In this document: in pieces, positions 7,363-14,187 of the stretch
Layout of the letters: every line of letters begins with the position of its first letter
Position numbering within the stretch: the first letter of the stretch is position 1
Source of the DNA: Spirochaeta sp.
Lineage (GTDB): Bacteria; Spirochaetota; Spirochaetia; DSM-27196; SLAA01
Reading direction: 5' to 3'
DNA: 23,598 bases
Assembly: GCA_020201015.1 (NCBI GenBank)
Contig: JAIVHN010000179.1
Span: forward strand, 1-23,598
Program-made: the position numbers and the translations under genes
Notes under the pieces: generated by a model
Database searches by the model: none
Told to the model about the DNA's origin: nothing
Seen by the model: only the letters and a program-made list of their open reading frames with translations

Positions 7363-8211
7363 ATGAGCAGTCGCCTGATTACCGGAAACAAAGAGTTTCG
7401 CAGCTACCTACAGTCCTTAACCGAACGTAAGGTGCCAATGCTGGGGCTCGATATAGAGGGGGAGTTTAATCTCCACGTCTACGGTGAGCGCTTGTGTCTG
7501 ATTCAGGTATACGATGGCACCGAGTCAAGTGCGATAGATCCGGTTGGTATCGATGTCCCGTTGCTGCAGGAATTCTTTGAAGATCGCAGCACGCTCAAAA
7601 TCATGTATGACTCACTGAGCGACCAGTCGCTACTGTTCAAAACCATGCAAATTCGCATTCATTCTATACTTGATCTCAAACCGGCAGTCGACCTGCTTGA
7701 GTACGAAAAGCGTGACCTTGGATCGGTTCTTGGCAAATCACTTGGCATTACTATTGAGAAAAAGTCTAAGTTTCAGCAGTACAACTGGACCACCCGACCG
7801 CTTGCCGCAGATGCGGTAGAGTATGCATTAGGTGATGTCGAGTATCTTTTCGGGCTCAAGGATCACTTACTTGCCGAACTTGCCGAAAAAAGTCTGTTAG
7901 ATGTCTACCTGCACAAGAACCTCATGGTTCAAACCAAGGCCCCGGATGTTGACCGCAAACCGCGGCTCTTTCGCTCCGGCCAGTTTCGTGGACTTTCGCC
8001 AAAGGCCAAAACTCTTTTTGAACAGCTGTACGAGATTCGCGACACCTACGCGCGCGAGGTAGATCTCCCACCAGACATGCTCATTCCAAAGCAGCAGTTA
8101 TTCCAGTTGGCTGCCGGAGGCCTTGAGCCGTCGGCCCTTCGCCCAAACAGAAGAGTACCATCGCCGGTGCGCACCCGAATCATCGTAGATATCGAGGCAT
8201 GTTTACACTAA
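7363..8211 (+). CDS. rnd: RNase D-like 3'-5' exoribonuclease with HRDC domain
   Basis: 282 residues from the ATG at 7363. The DEDDy exonuclease motifs are visible: LGLDIEGEF (Asp30, Glu32), IMYDSLSDQSLL (Asp87) and YALGDVEYL (Tyr154, Asp158). A YNWTTRPL segment corresponds to the conserved W-x-x-RPL of RNase D. The C-terminal part (about 212-255), LFEQLYEIRDTYAREVDLPPDMLIP, is an HRDC nucleic-acid-binding domain. At 282 residues it is shorter than E. coli RNase D (about 375) and carries one HRDC copy. The family trims tRNA and other stable RNA 3' ends. A TTG at 7327 would extend it by twelve residues; neither start has a good ribosome site. A weak TTGTAC-17-TATATT (7327-7355) would place a transcript start at the ATG. 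It begins 52 bp after the rhodanese gene. Confidence 0.88.
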   Translation: MSSRLITGNKEFRSYLQSLTERKVPMLGLDIEGEFNLHVYGERLCLIQVYDGTESSAIDPVGIDVPLLQEFFEDRSTLKIMYDSLSDQSLLFKTMQIRIHSILDLKPAVDLLEYEKRDLGSVLGKSLGITIEKKSKFQQYNWTTRPLAADAVEYALGDVEYLFGLKDHLLAELAEKSLLDVYLHKNLMVQTKAPDVDRKPRLFRSGQFRGLSPKAKTLFEQLYEIRDTYAREVDLPPDMLIPKQQLFQLAAGGLEPSALRPNRRVPSPVRTRIIVDIEACLH

Positions 8212-8225
8212 ACGTGTTTACATTA
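8201..8225. repeat. Short direct repeat GTTTACA(C/T)TA before the methyltransferase gene
   Basis: GTTTACACTA (8201-8210) and GTTTACATTA (8216-8225) are repeated with a 15-bp period. The first copy also forms the palindrome GTTTA-CAC-TAAAC (8201-8213). They bridge the RNase D stop codon and the short gap before the methyltransferase and could be a small operator; TTTACA-16-TAGAGT (8202-8229) is a weak promoter match in the same place. Confidence 0.35.
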
Positions 8226-8253
8226 GAGTAGAGGCCGTAGCGGGAGGCAACCG

Positions 8254-9129
8254 GTGAACACAACAAAGCGTATCCTGGACAGTACCTACTGGGCACAAGC
8301 ATGGACGGAGCACCGCCGGGCAAGCGGATTCTACCGCGATGGCGGCGACACGGTGGAGTTCTGGAATAAGCGGGCGCCGCAGTTTCGGCGTAACACTACC
8401 GGTGAGGCCGGGGCCGGGCGCGTGGCGGAGGTCTTTGCGTGGTTGCGTGCCCGTGGACTGGAGTTGTCAGGACTCAGTGTGCTGGATATCGGCGCTGGCC
8501 CCGGATCCTTTACCGCGCCACTTGCGGCTGCAGGAGCTGTGGTTACCGCCATAGACGCGTCACCAACCATGATAGAGCTGCTGCATGAAGAAATGCGCTC
8601 CGCCAAAATCGGCGACTACACTGCCTTTACCGCTGCTTGGGAAGATCTAGTTCCAAGCAAGCTTGACTGGCAGGCTGCCTTTGACCTGGTGTTTGTCTCT
8701 ATGTGCCCCGCCCTTTCGGACATCGACTCACTGCAGAAGGCCTTGTCCTGCTCGCGAGGCTACCTCTACATTAATGCCTTTGCCGGAAAACGGGAAAGTC
8801 ATGCGCTCTATGAGATCTGGCATTCACTGGAGGGCACCGAGCCCCCGAGCACACCCGACGACGCTTTTTTTCTCTCCAACCTGCTGCACACCCTTGGCTA
8901 CAATTTCGAACTTACCATCTACAGTTCCAGCTATGATGAAGAGATGACTGTCGACGAGGCTGGCCCTCTTTTGACGCGCTCCATTAAGCGTTGGAGTCCC
9001 AGTTGCAGCGAGACCGAGCTTGCGCGTGCGATAGATACCTACGTTGAATCGCACCGGCAGGACAGCATGCTCGTGAACACGGTAAATAACCGCCACGGAA
9101 GGATCCTGGTCAAGCTATCGCAGGACTAA
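8254..9129 (+). CDS. Class I SAM-dependent methyltransferase of unknown substrate
   Basis: 291 residues. SAM-binding motif I is VLDIGAGPGSFT (76-87), with the acidic residue after the second strand in VVTAIDASPTMIELL (Asp101). Motif IV is probably DLVFVSMCPALSD. The N-terminal about 60 residues, with FYRDGGDTVEFWNKRAPQF, look like the capping segment of small-molecule methyltransferases. The substrate cannot be told. GTG start at 8254 is supported by GGGAGG (8242-8247) with a six-base gap. It ends directly against the stop codon of the convergent pilus tip gene, with no intergenic bases. Confidence 0.85.
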   Translation: MNTTKRILDSTYWAQAWTEHRRASGFYRDGGDTVEFWNKRAPQFRRNTTGEAGAGRVAEVFAWLRARGLELSGLSVLDIGAGPGSFTAPLAAAGAVVTAIDASPTMIELLHEEMRSAKIGDYTAFTAAWEDLVPSKLDWQAAFDLVFVSMCPALSDIDSLQKALSCSRGYLYINAFAGKRESHALYEIWHSLEGTEPPSTPDDAFFLSNLLHTLGYNFELTIYSSSYDEEMTVDEAGPLLTRSIKRWSPSCSETELARAIDTYVESHRQDSMLVNTVNNRHGRILVKLSQD

Positions 9130-10008
9130 TCACTGATTGGCAGTCACTGTGATATCAATGACGTCCGAGTGGTAGCCGCTCACCGCATCATCGGTACTGC
9201 CTACAATAATTTCAAGCTGATGTTCTCGTCCAGCCGAGCTCGTACTTCCAAAGCCCGGAACGAGGGTGGGATTACTCGACAGGTCAAGGGTTACCGCATC
9301 CAGACGAAGCGAGTAAGGGACAAAGCTCACCAACGTTTGGTCCTCATGCGCCATACGCCAGTTGTTGTACGGTGAGCTCAACTCAATACCGTAGTCAGCA
9401 TTTGAGGTAACCGTTACACGTACGGAACCGGTCGCATTCTCAACAAGGTCTCCCAGGTCAAGGTTATTACTGCTAAGCGCGAGACTGATATTTGCCGGAA
9501 CGTTCACCGCAATACTGAGCGTCACCTGAGCTTGGGTTGCATTATTGAAGTTGTAAGCTGTGAGTGTGACCTCATCGGTGTAGATACCGGGTGACGGTAC
9601 TGCACCGCCAAATACCCGCACATCAAAGCTCTCGGTTGCAGTCCCGCCACTTGGAATGGTGCCGCTCAGCACCGGACCGCCGTCGTCCAGATCCTTGAGC
9701 TGGTTTCCTCCAACCACGCTGTCTAAGATCTCGTACGGGATACTAGTGCCGTCTGAAGAATAGAGTCTTCTATTCTCGGGGTCACCGGACGTGCCGGAGC
9801 TGAAACCGATGCTATACGATCTATTAACACCGGAGCCACCGCCACCAACGATAAGGCTCACCGATCGGCCTGCCACAACATCACCATCATACGAATACTG
9901 CTCACTCACCGCGTCGGGTGCCGTCATTTCTATCTGGCCAAAGCCAAAGGCGCCGCCCGCAATGACTACCAAAAGGGCACAAGCTATGAGTACTGTCTTC
10001 TTTATCAT
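9130..10008 (-). CDS. Two-domain tip subunit/adhesin of the chaperone-usher pilus (SCPU-like plus pilin-like domain)
   Basis: 292 residues with a signal peptide (about 1-24). Domain 1 (25-165) looks like a spore-coat-protein-U/CsuE-type fold: RRLYSSDGTSIPYEIL, then TATESFDVRVFGG and PGIYTDEVTLTAYN. Domain 2 (166-292) opens with VNVPANISLAL and ends GYHSDVIDITVTANQ, closely echoing the pilin of the same locus (NVPARVDISI and GDYEDTLTFTITAEE). An N-terminal receptor-binding-type domain followed by a pilin domain is the layout of tip adhesins such as FimH and CsuE. The mature part has no cysteine. It overlaps the usher gene by ATGA (10005-10008) and has a G-rich ribosome site just upstream. Adhesin function is inferred from gene position and domain order. 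Confidence 0.72.
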   Translation of the reverse strand: MIKKTVLIACALLVVIAGGAFGFGQIEMTAPDAVSEQYSYDGDVVAGRSVSLIVGGGGSGVNRSYSIGFSSGTSGDPENRRLYSSDGTSIPYEILDSVVGGNQLKDLDDGGPVLSGTIPSGGTATESFDVRVFGGAVPSPGIYTDEVTLTAYNFNNATQAQVTLSIAVNVPANISLALSSNNLDLGDLVENATGSVRVTVTSNADYGIELSSPYNNWRMAHEDQTLVSFVPYSLRLDAVTLDLSSNPTLVPGFGSTSSAGREHQLEIIVGSTDDAVSGYHSDVIDITVTANQ

Positions 10009-12461
10009 CTTTCCCCCCTCAATTCGGAAAGTACAAGCACACCCAGATCAAGCGGGAGTTCCTCAGACGCCGCCAAAGAGAACTCTACGCTCCGCTCCGA
10101 ATCGCCAAGCCTGAGCTGGTACTCACCGGGCGTGAGATCATACAGCACAAAGCGCCCTTGCTCATCGGTGAAGCTGCTGAAAACCAATCCCTCCGCATCA
10201 AAGATCTGAATTACACGCAACACCACATCTGCACCGTCTTGGTCAACAAGAGTCCCGCTACCGTAGAGTAAACGCCCGCCACTTACTCGTAGCCCAATAC
10301 CGCTACGATAGCCGGACTCGGCAACTACCGAACTCCAGTCCAAGGCGTAGTCAATAGGGAGGTCGGGAAGCTCGATCCGAACCGGCTTCTCATAGTAGTC
10401 GGGTAGGCTACTCAATACTGCGCCACCTAAGATGCCTGTGCGTGCTTCTGCCCCATCACCGCTGGGATTAACCAGTACCGGCCCTCTTGGTAGGCTGCGA
10501 TCCTTACCAATCACGACAAAGCTCCCGGGTGTCGGACGGCCAACCCCCACCACGCCATCGGCAAAATAGAGGCCTGTGCCCAGCCGAACGCGTGCCTCAC
10601 TCCGCTCGGGGCTGTTGTCCAGCAGCGCTTCTCCCGGGCTCACTCGGGCTGCAGCAGCAATTTCCGCCCTGGGATTCGCGGCACGCACATTGGCAGCTGC
10701 GCTGCGAGCGGTGCCTGCCTGCGGATCAATACGATCCACCGACACACCAAGACTCCCATGGGCACTGCGCCCGCCAAAGCGTTGGGTGGTAGAGATATCA
10801 AGCTCCTCATCAGTCACGTGATACGTTCCACGATAACTCCCACGCCCAAGCCCCACCGCTATGCTCATGCGGCCGCTTACTTCGGTCTCTCCGGTGAGGT
10901 CGTCTATGTTGAGCCCAGCCCGAGCGGAGACGTTGCCGTTCAACTGCCCTGCGAGATACGCAAACGCTGAGGCGTTGTCGGAGGCATCACCAGCGGCGAT
11001 TGTGTACCGTGATCCCAGTACCAATGATGCACCAAACGGCAAGGACTGGCTTAAGGTAGCAGTAAGTACCCAAGGAGCCACAACAACTGGCCTTTGGTTG
11101 GGTAGACTCCCGGGGGCGTAAAAGGCTTCACTCCGGTAGAGGGCGGTCAACCCCAAGGAGGGAAGAAATCGATAGTTCGGCGTGCTTAGCCGGTAACCAG
11201 CACGGGCCGCATACTGCATCTCATCTACTTCTTCACTATCTTCTTCTCTGGCTTCATACACACCTGCGGCCCCCAGTTCCAGAATGCCTATACCGGAGGC
11301 GCCAACGAAGTTCAGCCCAATCATCTGGGCCTCCTGCCTCGCTTCGCCGTAAAGATCACCGCTCAAGCCGTCCAGCAACCCGTGACGGTAGTAGACTCGG
11401 CCAAGCGGTACGTCGTAGTCATCTCCAACCACACCGCCGAGCAACCCAAACTCGCTCTCGCCCCGTGGTAGGAGTCCAGGAGCGTGGGAAACCTTCCCGC
11501 GAATCACCCGCTCATCGCCGTAGACATCGGTAATGACTACACGAACATCATTCAGCCCCGGCAGGAGTGGGAACTCCGAGAGCTCATAGCTACCCGGGGC
11601 GAGACGACTTGTACGAATGAGTCGTTCATTCAGGTAGATTGCTGCTACGCTTTCGGTCTCAATCTCAAACGAGGTCTGAAAACGGTCTGCCAGAACTGGG
11701 GTGTCGCCAATACCTTCACGGCGTTCAATTCCCAGACCCATAATTGGCTGGGATGTCTGAAACCCGACAGCTTCGATACGCGCGGTACCGGCCGTAATGC
11801 GGGTGGTACCGGCAATATCTCGACTCAGCGCAGCCTCCCAGTTGTCAAGCTCGAACCGGTCATCTTGAATTGAGTAGTTGAGCTTAGCCGCGGCCACACT
11901 GCCGCCCAGGTTCATGCTTGGAAGGGCTTCTATGCCAAATCTATTCTGGGTGAGCTCGGGATCAAGGAAGGCACCACCAAAATCGACCCGCTGTGCAGAT
12001 AGGTAGAAGGGAAGCGCGATGCTGAAAAATGACGGCTCAACTCGTGGGTCCCGCAGTGCGGTCCGAGTTCCGCGCACAGAAAGGTTCTGGACAGGCTGTG
12101 CCAGCGCAGGTACCCGTATTTCTGCCGAGAGCTCAGCCTTATAATATTCCACCTGCAGCCCTGAGGTTGAGAGCTGATCCAGACTGAGCCATTCCGCATT
12201 CTGCAGCTGTGCAAACACCTCTGGCACGGTAAGGTCCTGAAGCAAGGGGCGCAGTGTGTCTCCCCAGAAGGCATTCGCATGTCCGTCAGATCCTATGCGC
12301 GTATCAATCATTGCCCGTCGACTCATACGTCCATCACGAACAGTGACCTCTATCGGTACAATCATGACATCTTCCTGCGCAGTAAGATGCGTACTCACAA
12401 GCGCCAGAAGGATGAGAGCAAGAAAGAGTACCGGATGTACGCCGAACCAACGAACAAACAT
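10005..12461 (-). CDS. Outer-membrane usher of a chaperone-usher pilus (archaic/Csu-like)
   Basis: 818 residues from the ATG at 12461 (an ATG at 12470 adds three; AAGG nine bases upstream favours 12461). A signal peptide ends near LTAQ. Numbering from the 12470 ATG, an N-terminal domain (about 35-130) contains PIEVTVRDGR and LSLDQLSTSGLQVEY, as in archaic ushers. The plug/middle domain (about 265-328) is clear: FEIETESVAAIYLNERLI, APGSYELSEFPLLPGLNDV, RVVITDVYGDE. A long alternating beta-barrel follows, with YYRHGLLDGLSGDLYGEARQ. C-terminal Ig-like domains (about 690-821) end with FTDEQGRFVLYDLTPGEYQL. The length fits ushers (about 800-860). The usual C-terminal cysteine pair is absent. It forms the secretion pore that polymerises subunits handed over by the chaperone. 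It lies two bases after a chaperone stop (gap 11 bp to the 12461 start) and overlaps the tip gene. Confidence 0.85.
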   Translation of the reverse strand: MFVRWFGVHPVLFLALILLALVSTHLTAQEDVMIVPIEVTVRDGRMSRRAMIDTRIGSDGHANAFWGDTLRPLLQDLTVPEVFAQLQNAEWLSLDQLSTSGLQVEYYKAELSAEIRVPALAQPVQNLSVRGTRTALRDPRVEPSFFSIALPFYLSAQRVDFGGAFLDPELTQNRFGIEALPSMNLGGSVAAAKLNYSIQDDRFELDNWEAALSRDIAGTTRITAGTARIEAVGFQTSQPIMGLGIERREGIGDTPVLADRFQTSFEIETESVAAIYLNERLIRTSRLAPGSYELSEFPLLPGLNDVRVVITDVYGDERVIRGKVSHAPGLLPRGESEFGLLGGVVGDDYDVPLGRVYYRHGLLDGLSGDLYGEARQEAQMIGLNFVGASGIGILELGAAGVYEAREEDSEEVDEMQYAARAGYRLSTPNYRFLPSLGLTALYRSEAFYAPGSLPNQRPVVVAPWVLTATLSQSLPFGASLVLGSRYTIAAGDASDNASAFAYLAGQLNGNVSARAGLNIDDLTGETEVSGRMSIAVGLGRGSYRGTYHVTDEELDISTTQRFGGRSAHGSLGVSVDRIDPQAGTARSAAANVRAANPRAEIAAAARVSPGEALLDNSPERSEARVRLGTGLYFADGVVGVGRPTPGSFVVIGKDRSLPRGPVLVNPSGDGAEARTGILGGAVLSSLPDYYEKPVRIELPDLPIDYALDWSSVVAESGYRSGIGLRVSGGRLLYGSGTLVDQDGADVVLRVIQIFDAEGLVFSSFTDEQGRFVLYDLTPGEYQLRLGDSERSVEFSLAASEELPLDLGVLVLSELRGER

Positions 12462-12472
12462 AGTTCTCATCC

Positions 12473-13237
12473 TTATTTTGAAAGCATGAGGTTGTGCTCA
12501 ACCTCAAGAGTTGCCTCGTTGAGAGCCTCCGGGAGGGAGACCAGCTGCACCACTCGTGCACCTGCAAGGAAGTTTGTTCCCGCTAAGTTACGCAGTCGTT
12601 CAGCATCCAGTTCATAACGAACCGACTCACCAGAGAGTGTCTCGCCGCGAACTACAACTTCGGGTTCACGTAGAACCGTATGCCCACTGCCGGTATTCTC
12701 AAACTCAAGGGCTAAGACCGACGCATCAACCACACTGCCGTCGTTATCCGCAATCTTTGCACTGTTCAGAACAATATTTGGCCGAGCATTTGGCGGCGAA
12801 ACATAGACCGCTCCAACGTAACGATACATGAATGCAAGTGAAATACCGCCGGAGGTTGCCTCATCAGTCGGGCGTTCCTGCTCGACGGCTACCTGCTCCA
12901 CAATGATTCGATAAGCCTGCTCACGCTCAAGATCCGCTGGGCCACGCCACTGTACGCGAAGCGCCTGCGTCTGGCCCGGCGCTAGAAAAAGGCGATTGGG
13001 AAACACAATAAACTGGGAATCTGCAGAGCTCCGAAACTCCTCGCCATTTGACTGTAGCTCGCGGCTTGTCATATGGATGCGCACCGCAATGCTTTCTTCC
13101 TGGGTGTTTGTTACCCGAAAGGTGCGTATGCTGTCCCGCCCGCTTGGAGTGAAACGCATTGAGAGGGGCTCAAGATTAAGCCCCCAAGCCTGTCCAGTCA
13201 CGAGGACTGCAATTAAAAGCATCACCCATCGTTTCAT
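12473..13237 (-). CDS. Periplasmic PapD/CsuC-like pilus chaperone
   Basis: 254 residues with a signal peptide (about 1-19). Family features: LNLEPLSMRFTPSGRDSIRTFRVTNTQEESIAVRI in domain 1, the FPNRLFLAPGQTQALRVQW strand pair (79-97), and QAYRIIVEQV (107-116), the conserved strand before the G1 donor strand; SLAFMYRYVGAVYVSPP (133-149) follows. The second Ig-like domain fills the rest. These chaperones fold subunits in the periplasm by donating a beta strand and deliver them to the usher. It has no cysteine. A ribosome site AAGGA sits about 11 bases upstream of the ATG. The usher starts immediately after its stop. The gene is separated from the pilin by a hairpin. Confidence 0.88.
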   Translation of the reverse strand: MKRWVMLLIAVLVTGQAWGLNLEPLSMRFTPSGRDSIRTFRVTNTQEESIAVRIHMTSRELQSNGEEFRSSADSQFIVFPNRLFLAPGQTQALRVQWRGPADLEREQAYRIIVEQVAVEQERPTDEATSGGISLAFMYRYVGAVYVSPPNARPNIVLNSAKIADNDGSVVDASVLALEFENTGSGHTVLREPEVVVRGETLSGESVRYELDAERLRNLAGTNFLAGARVVQLVSLPEALNEATLEVEHNLMLSK

Positions 13238-13292
13238 TGCTCTACCATCCTTTCATCCGTATCGATCTCGTAATCCGTTTGTGTGCCGAAAA

Positions 13293-13319
13293 GAGTGGGC
13301 GTCCTGCCGACGCCCACTC
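13293..13319 (-). terminator. Intercistronic hairpin after the pilin gene (partial terminator or mRNA stabiliser)
   Basis: GAGTGGGCGTC (13293-13303) and GACGCCCACTC (13309-13319) form a perfect 11-bp stem with a five-base loop. On the minus strand the stem is followed at once by TTTT (13292-13289), the pattern of a weak Rho-independent terminator. It lies 42 bp after the pilin stop and about 55 bp before the chaperone start. Such hairpins in fimbrial operons typically raise pilin yield over assembly proteins. Confidence 0.75.
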
Positions 13320-13360
13320 ACATTTTTACCTTGCTGCCTTAAGTAAGAGTCGGAAACAGC

Positions 13361-13876
13361 CTACTCTTCTGCTGTAATTGTGAAGGTCAATGTATCTTCA
13401 TAGTCTCCGTTGAAGAGATTGTCGTTCAGCGCATCATAACTAATACTAAGGTCTCTCACGTCTCCACCATGTCCCAGACCCGAACCGGTCCGCCCGGTGC
13501 GTAGGGCGAAGGTGAATGAACCATTGTCGGTATCTACCGACTCATCGGCATATGTCAGAGCGTAGGCGAGTTCGTCAGGATCTTCGTAGGTTCCACGAAG
13601 GTTGAACCCGTTTGCCGACTCCACAGAAACAGTGTATCCGGCACGTACATTACTGCGTTCGGTCACTTGTGCAATAACGCGGTCAGTCACAACCGACTGC
13701 AGATCTAAAGCCTCGGCGTCAACACCGGCTATTGAGATATCTACTCGTGCCGGTACATTTCCACCGATCGTCAAAGAATCCGAATCTGTACTTTGGAATG
13801 CTGGGGTAGCAAAAGCCCCCGCAGAGCCAACCATCATGAAAATTGCTGCAACCATCGTCAATTTTGAAATACGCAT
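13361..13876 (-). CDS. Major pilin-like secreted subunit of the chaperone-usher locus
   Basis: 171 residues. The signal peptide (about 1-23, ending AGAFA) is followed by a short N-terminal tail and a beta-rich Ig-like body with NVPARVDISIAG, GYTVSVESANGFNL, SFTFALRTG and the C-terminal GDYEDTLTFTITAEE. It has no cysteine. The overall pattern resembles DUF4402/Csu-type subunits, and its ends match the C-terminal domain of the tip gene in the same locus. It is the first gene after a sigma54-type promoter and has the strongest ribosome site of the locus (GAGGAGG, seven bases before the ATG). A hairpin follows. All this suggests it is made in the largest amount and is the shaft subunit. Assignment as pilin rests on context and domain pattern, not on a strong family motif. 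Confidence 0.75.
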   Translation of the reverse strand: MRISKLTMVAAIFMMVGSAGAFATPAFQSTDSDSLTIGGNVPARVDISIAGVDAEALDLQSVVTDRVIAQVTERSNVRAGYTVSVESANGFNLRGTYEDPDELAYALTYADESVDTDNGSFTFALRTGRTGSGLGHGGDVRDLSISYDALNDNLFNGDYEDTLTFTITAEE

Positions 13877-13910
13877 CTTTGCGCCTCCTCAAGTATTTAT
13901 ACCCATACAT

Positions 13911-13926
13911 TGCACATAGCGTGCCA
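13911..13926 (-). promoter_or_regulatory. Sigma54 (RpoN) promoter of the pilus operon
   Basis: Read on the minus strand: TGGCACG-CTAT-GTGCA. The consensus is TGGCACG-N4-TTGC(A/T); only one base of the -12 element differs, and the invariant GG-N10-GC spacing is exact. The predicted start site is near 13900, about 24 bp before the pilin ATG, with the GAGGAGG ribosome site in between. The next upstream gene encodes a sigma54-dependent activator. Confidence 0.85.
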
Positions 13927-14156
13927 AGTATGGGAGGCGCCTGAAAGAAACTGCGCAAACCGCTAAAATACCCGAATGTACTGTTGGAAAAATAGATAAT
14001 GGTGCTAATAGGCCTCGCTGTGCAGACCGAGAATAGAATAATTGGGCATGATCTGAGCTGTATAAGCAGGTTTGTACTGGTTACGACGCTGTTTCTTGGC
14101 TCTTAGGACGCGTGCCCCCCCCGACCTCGACGCCAGGGGCGATCGTTGACCTGAGA

Positions 14157-14174
14157 CTCGACCCACATGTCGAG
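14157..14174. promoter_or_regulatory. Inverted repeat CTCGAC-N6-GTCGAG, possible activator-binding enhancer
   Basis: CTCGAC (14157-14162) and GTCGAG (14169-14174) flank CCACAT. Another CTCGAC at 14126-14131 lies 31 bp away, close to three helical turns. The repeat is about 230-245 bp upstream of the sigma54 promoter and 14 bp after the activator stop. It could be the upstream binding site for that activator or a weak terminator of its gene; it lacks a T-run, so I slightly favour the former. Confidence 0.4.
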
Positions 14175-14187
14175 CTGTCATGTTGGT

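Larger units (their letters stand above)
13877..14187. promoter_or_regulatory. 311-bp control region between pilin and sigma54 activator genes
   Basis: No gene is visible here. The pilin-proximal end holds the ribosome site and the sigma54 promoter (13911-13926). The activator-proximal end holds an inverted repeat (14157-14174) and a further CTCGAC copy (14126-14131). The middle (about 13930-14100) is AT-richer and shows no motif I can name. Spacing of about 200-260 bp between repeats and promoter suits enhancer sites of an NtrC-type activator. Confidence 0.5.

Noticed and set aside
11484..11873. 129-codon plus-strand frame inside the usher gene
   Set aside because: Antisense to the usher plug-domain region, with no domain pattern or ribosome site.
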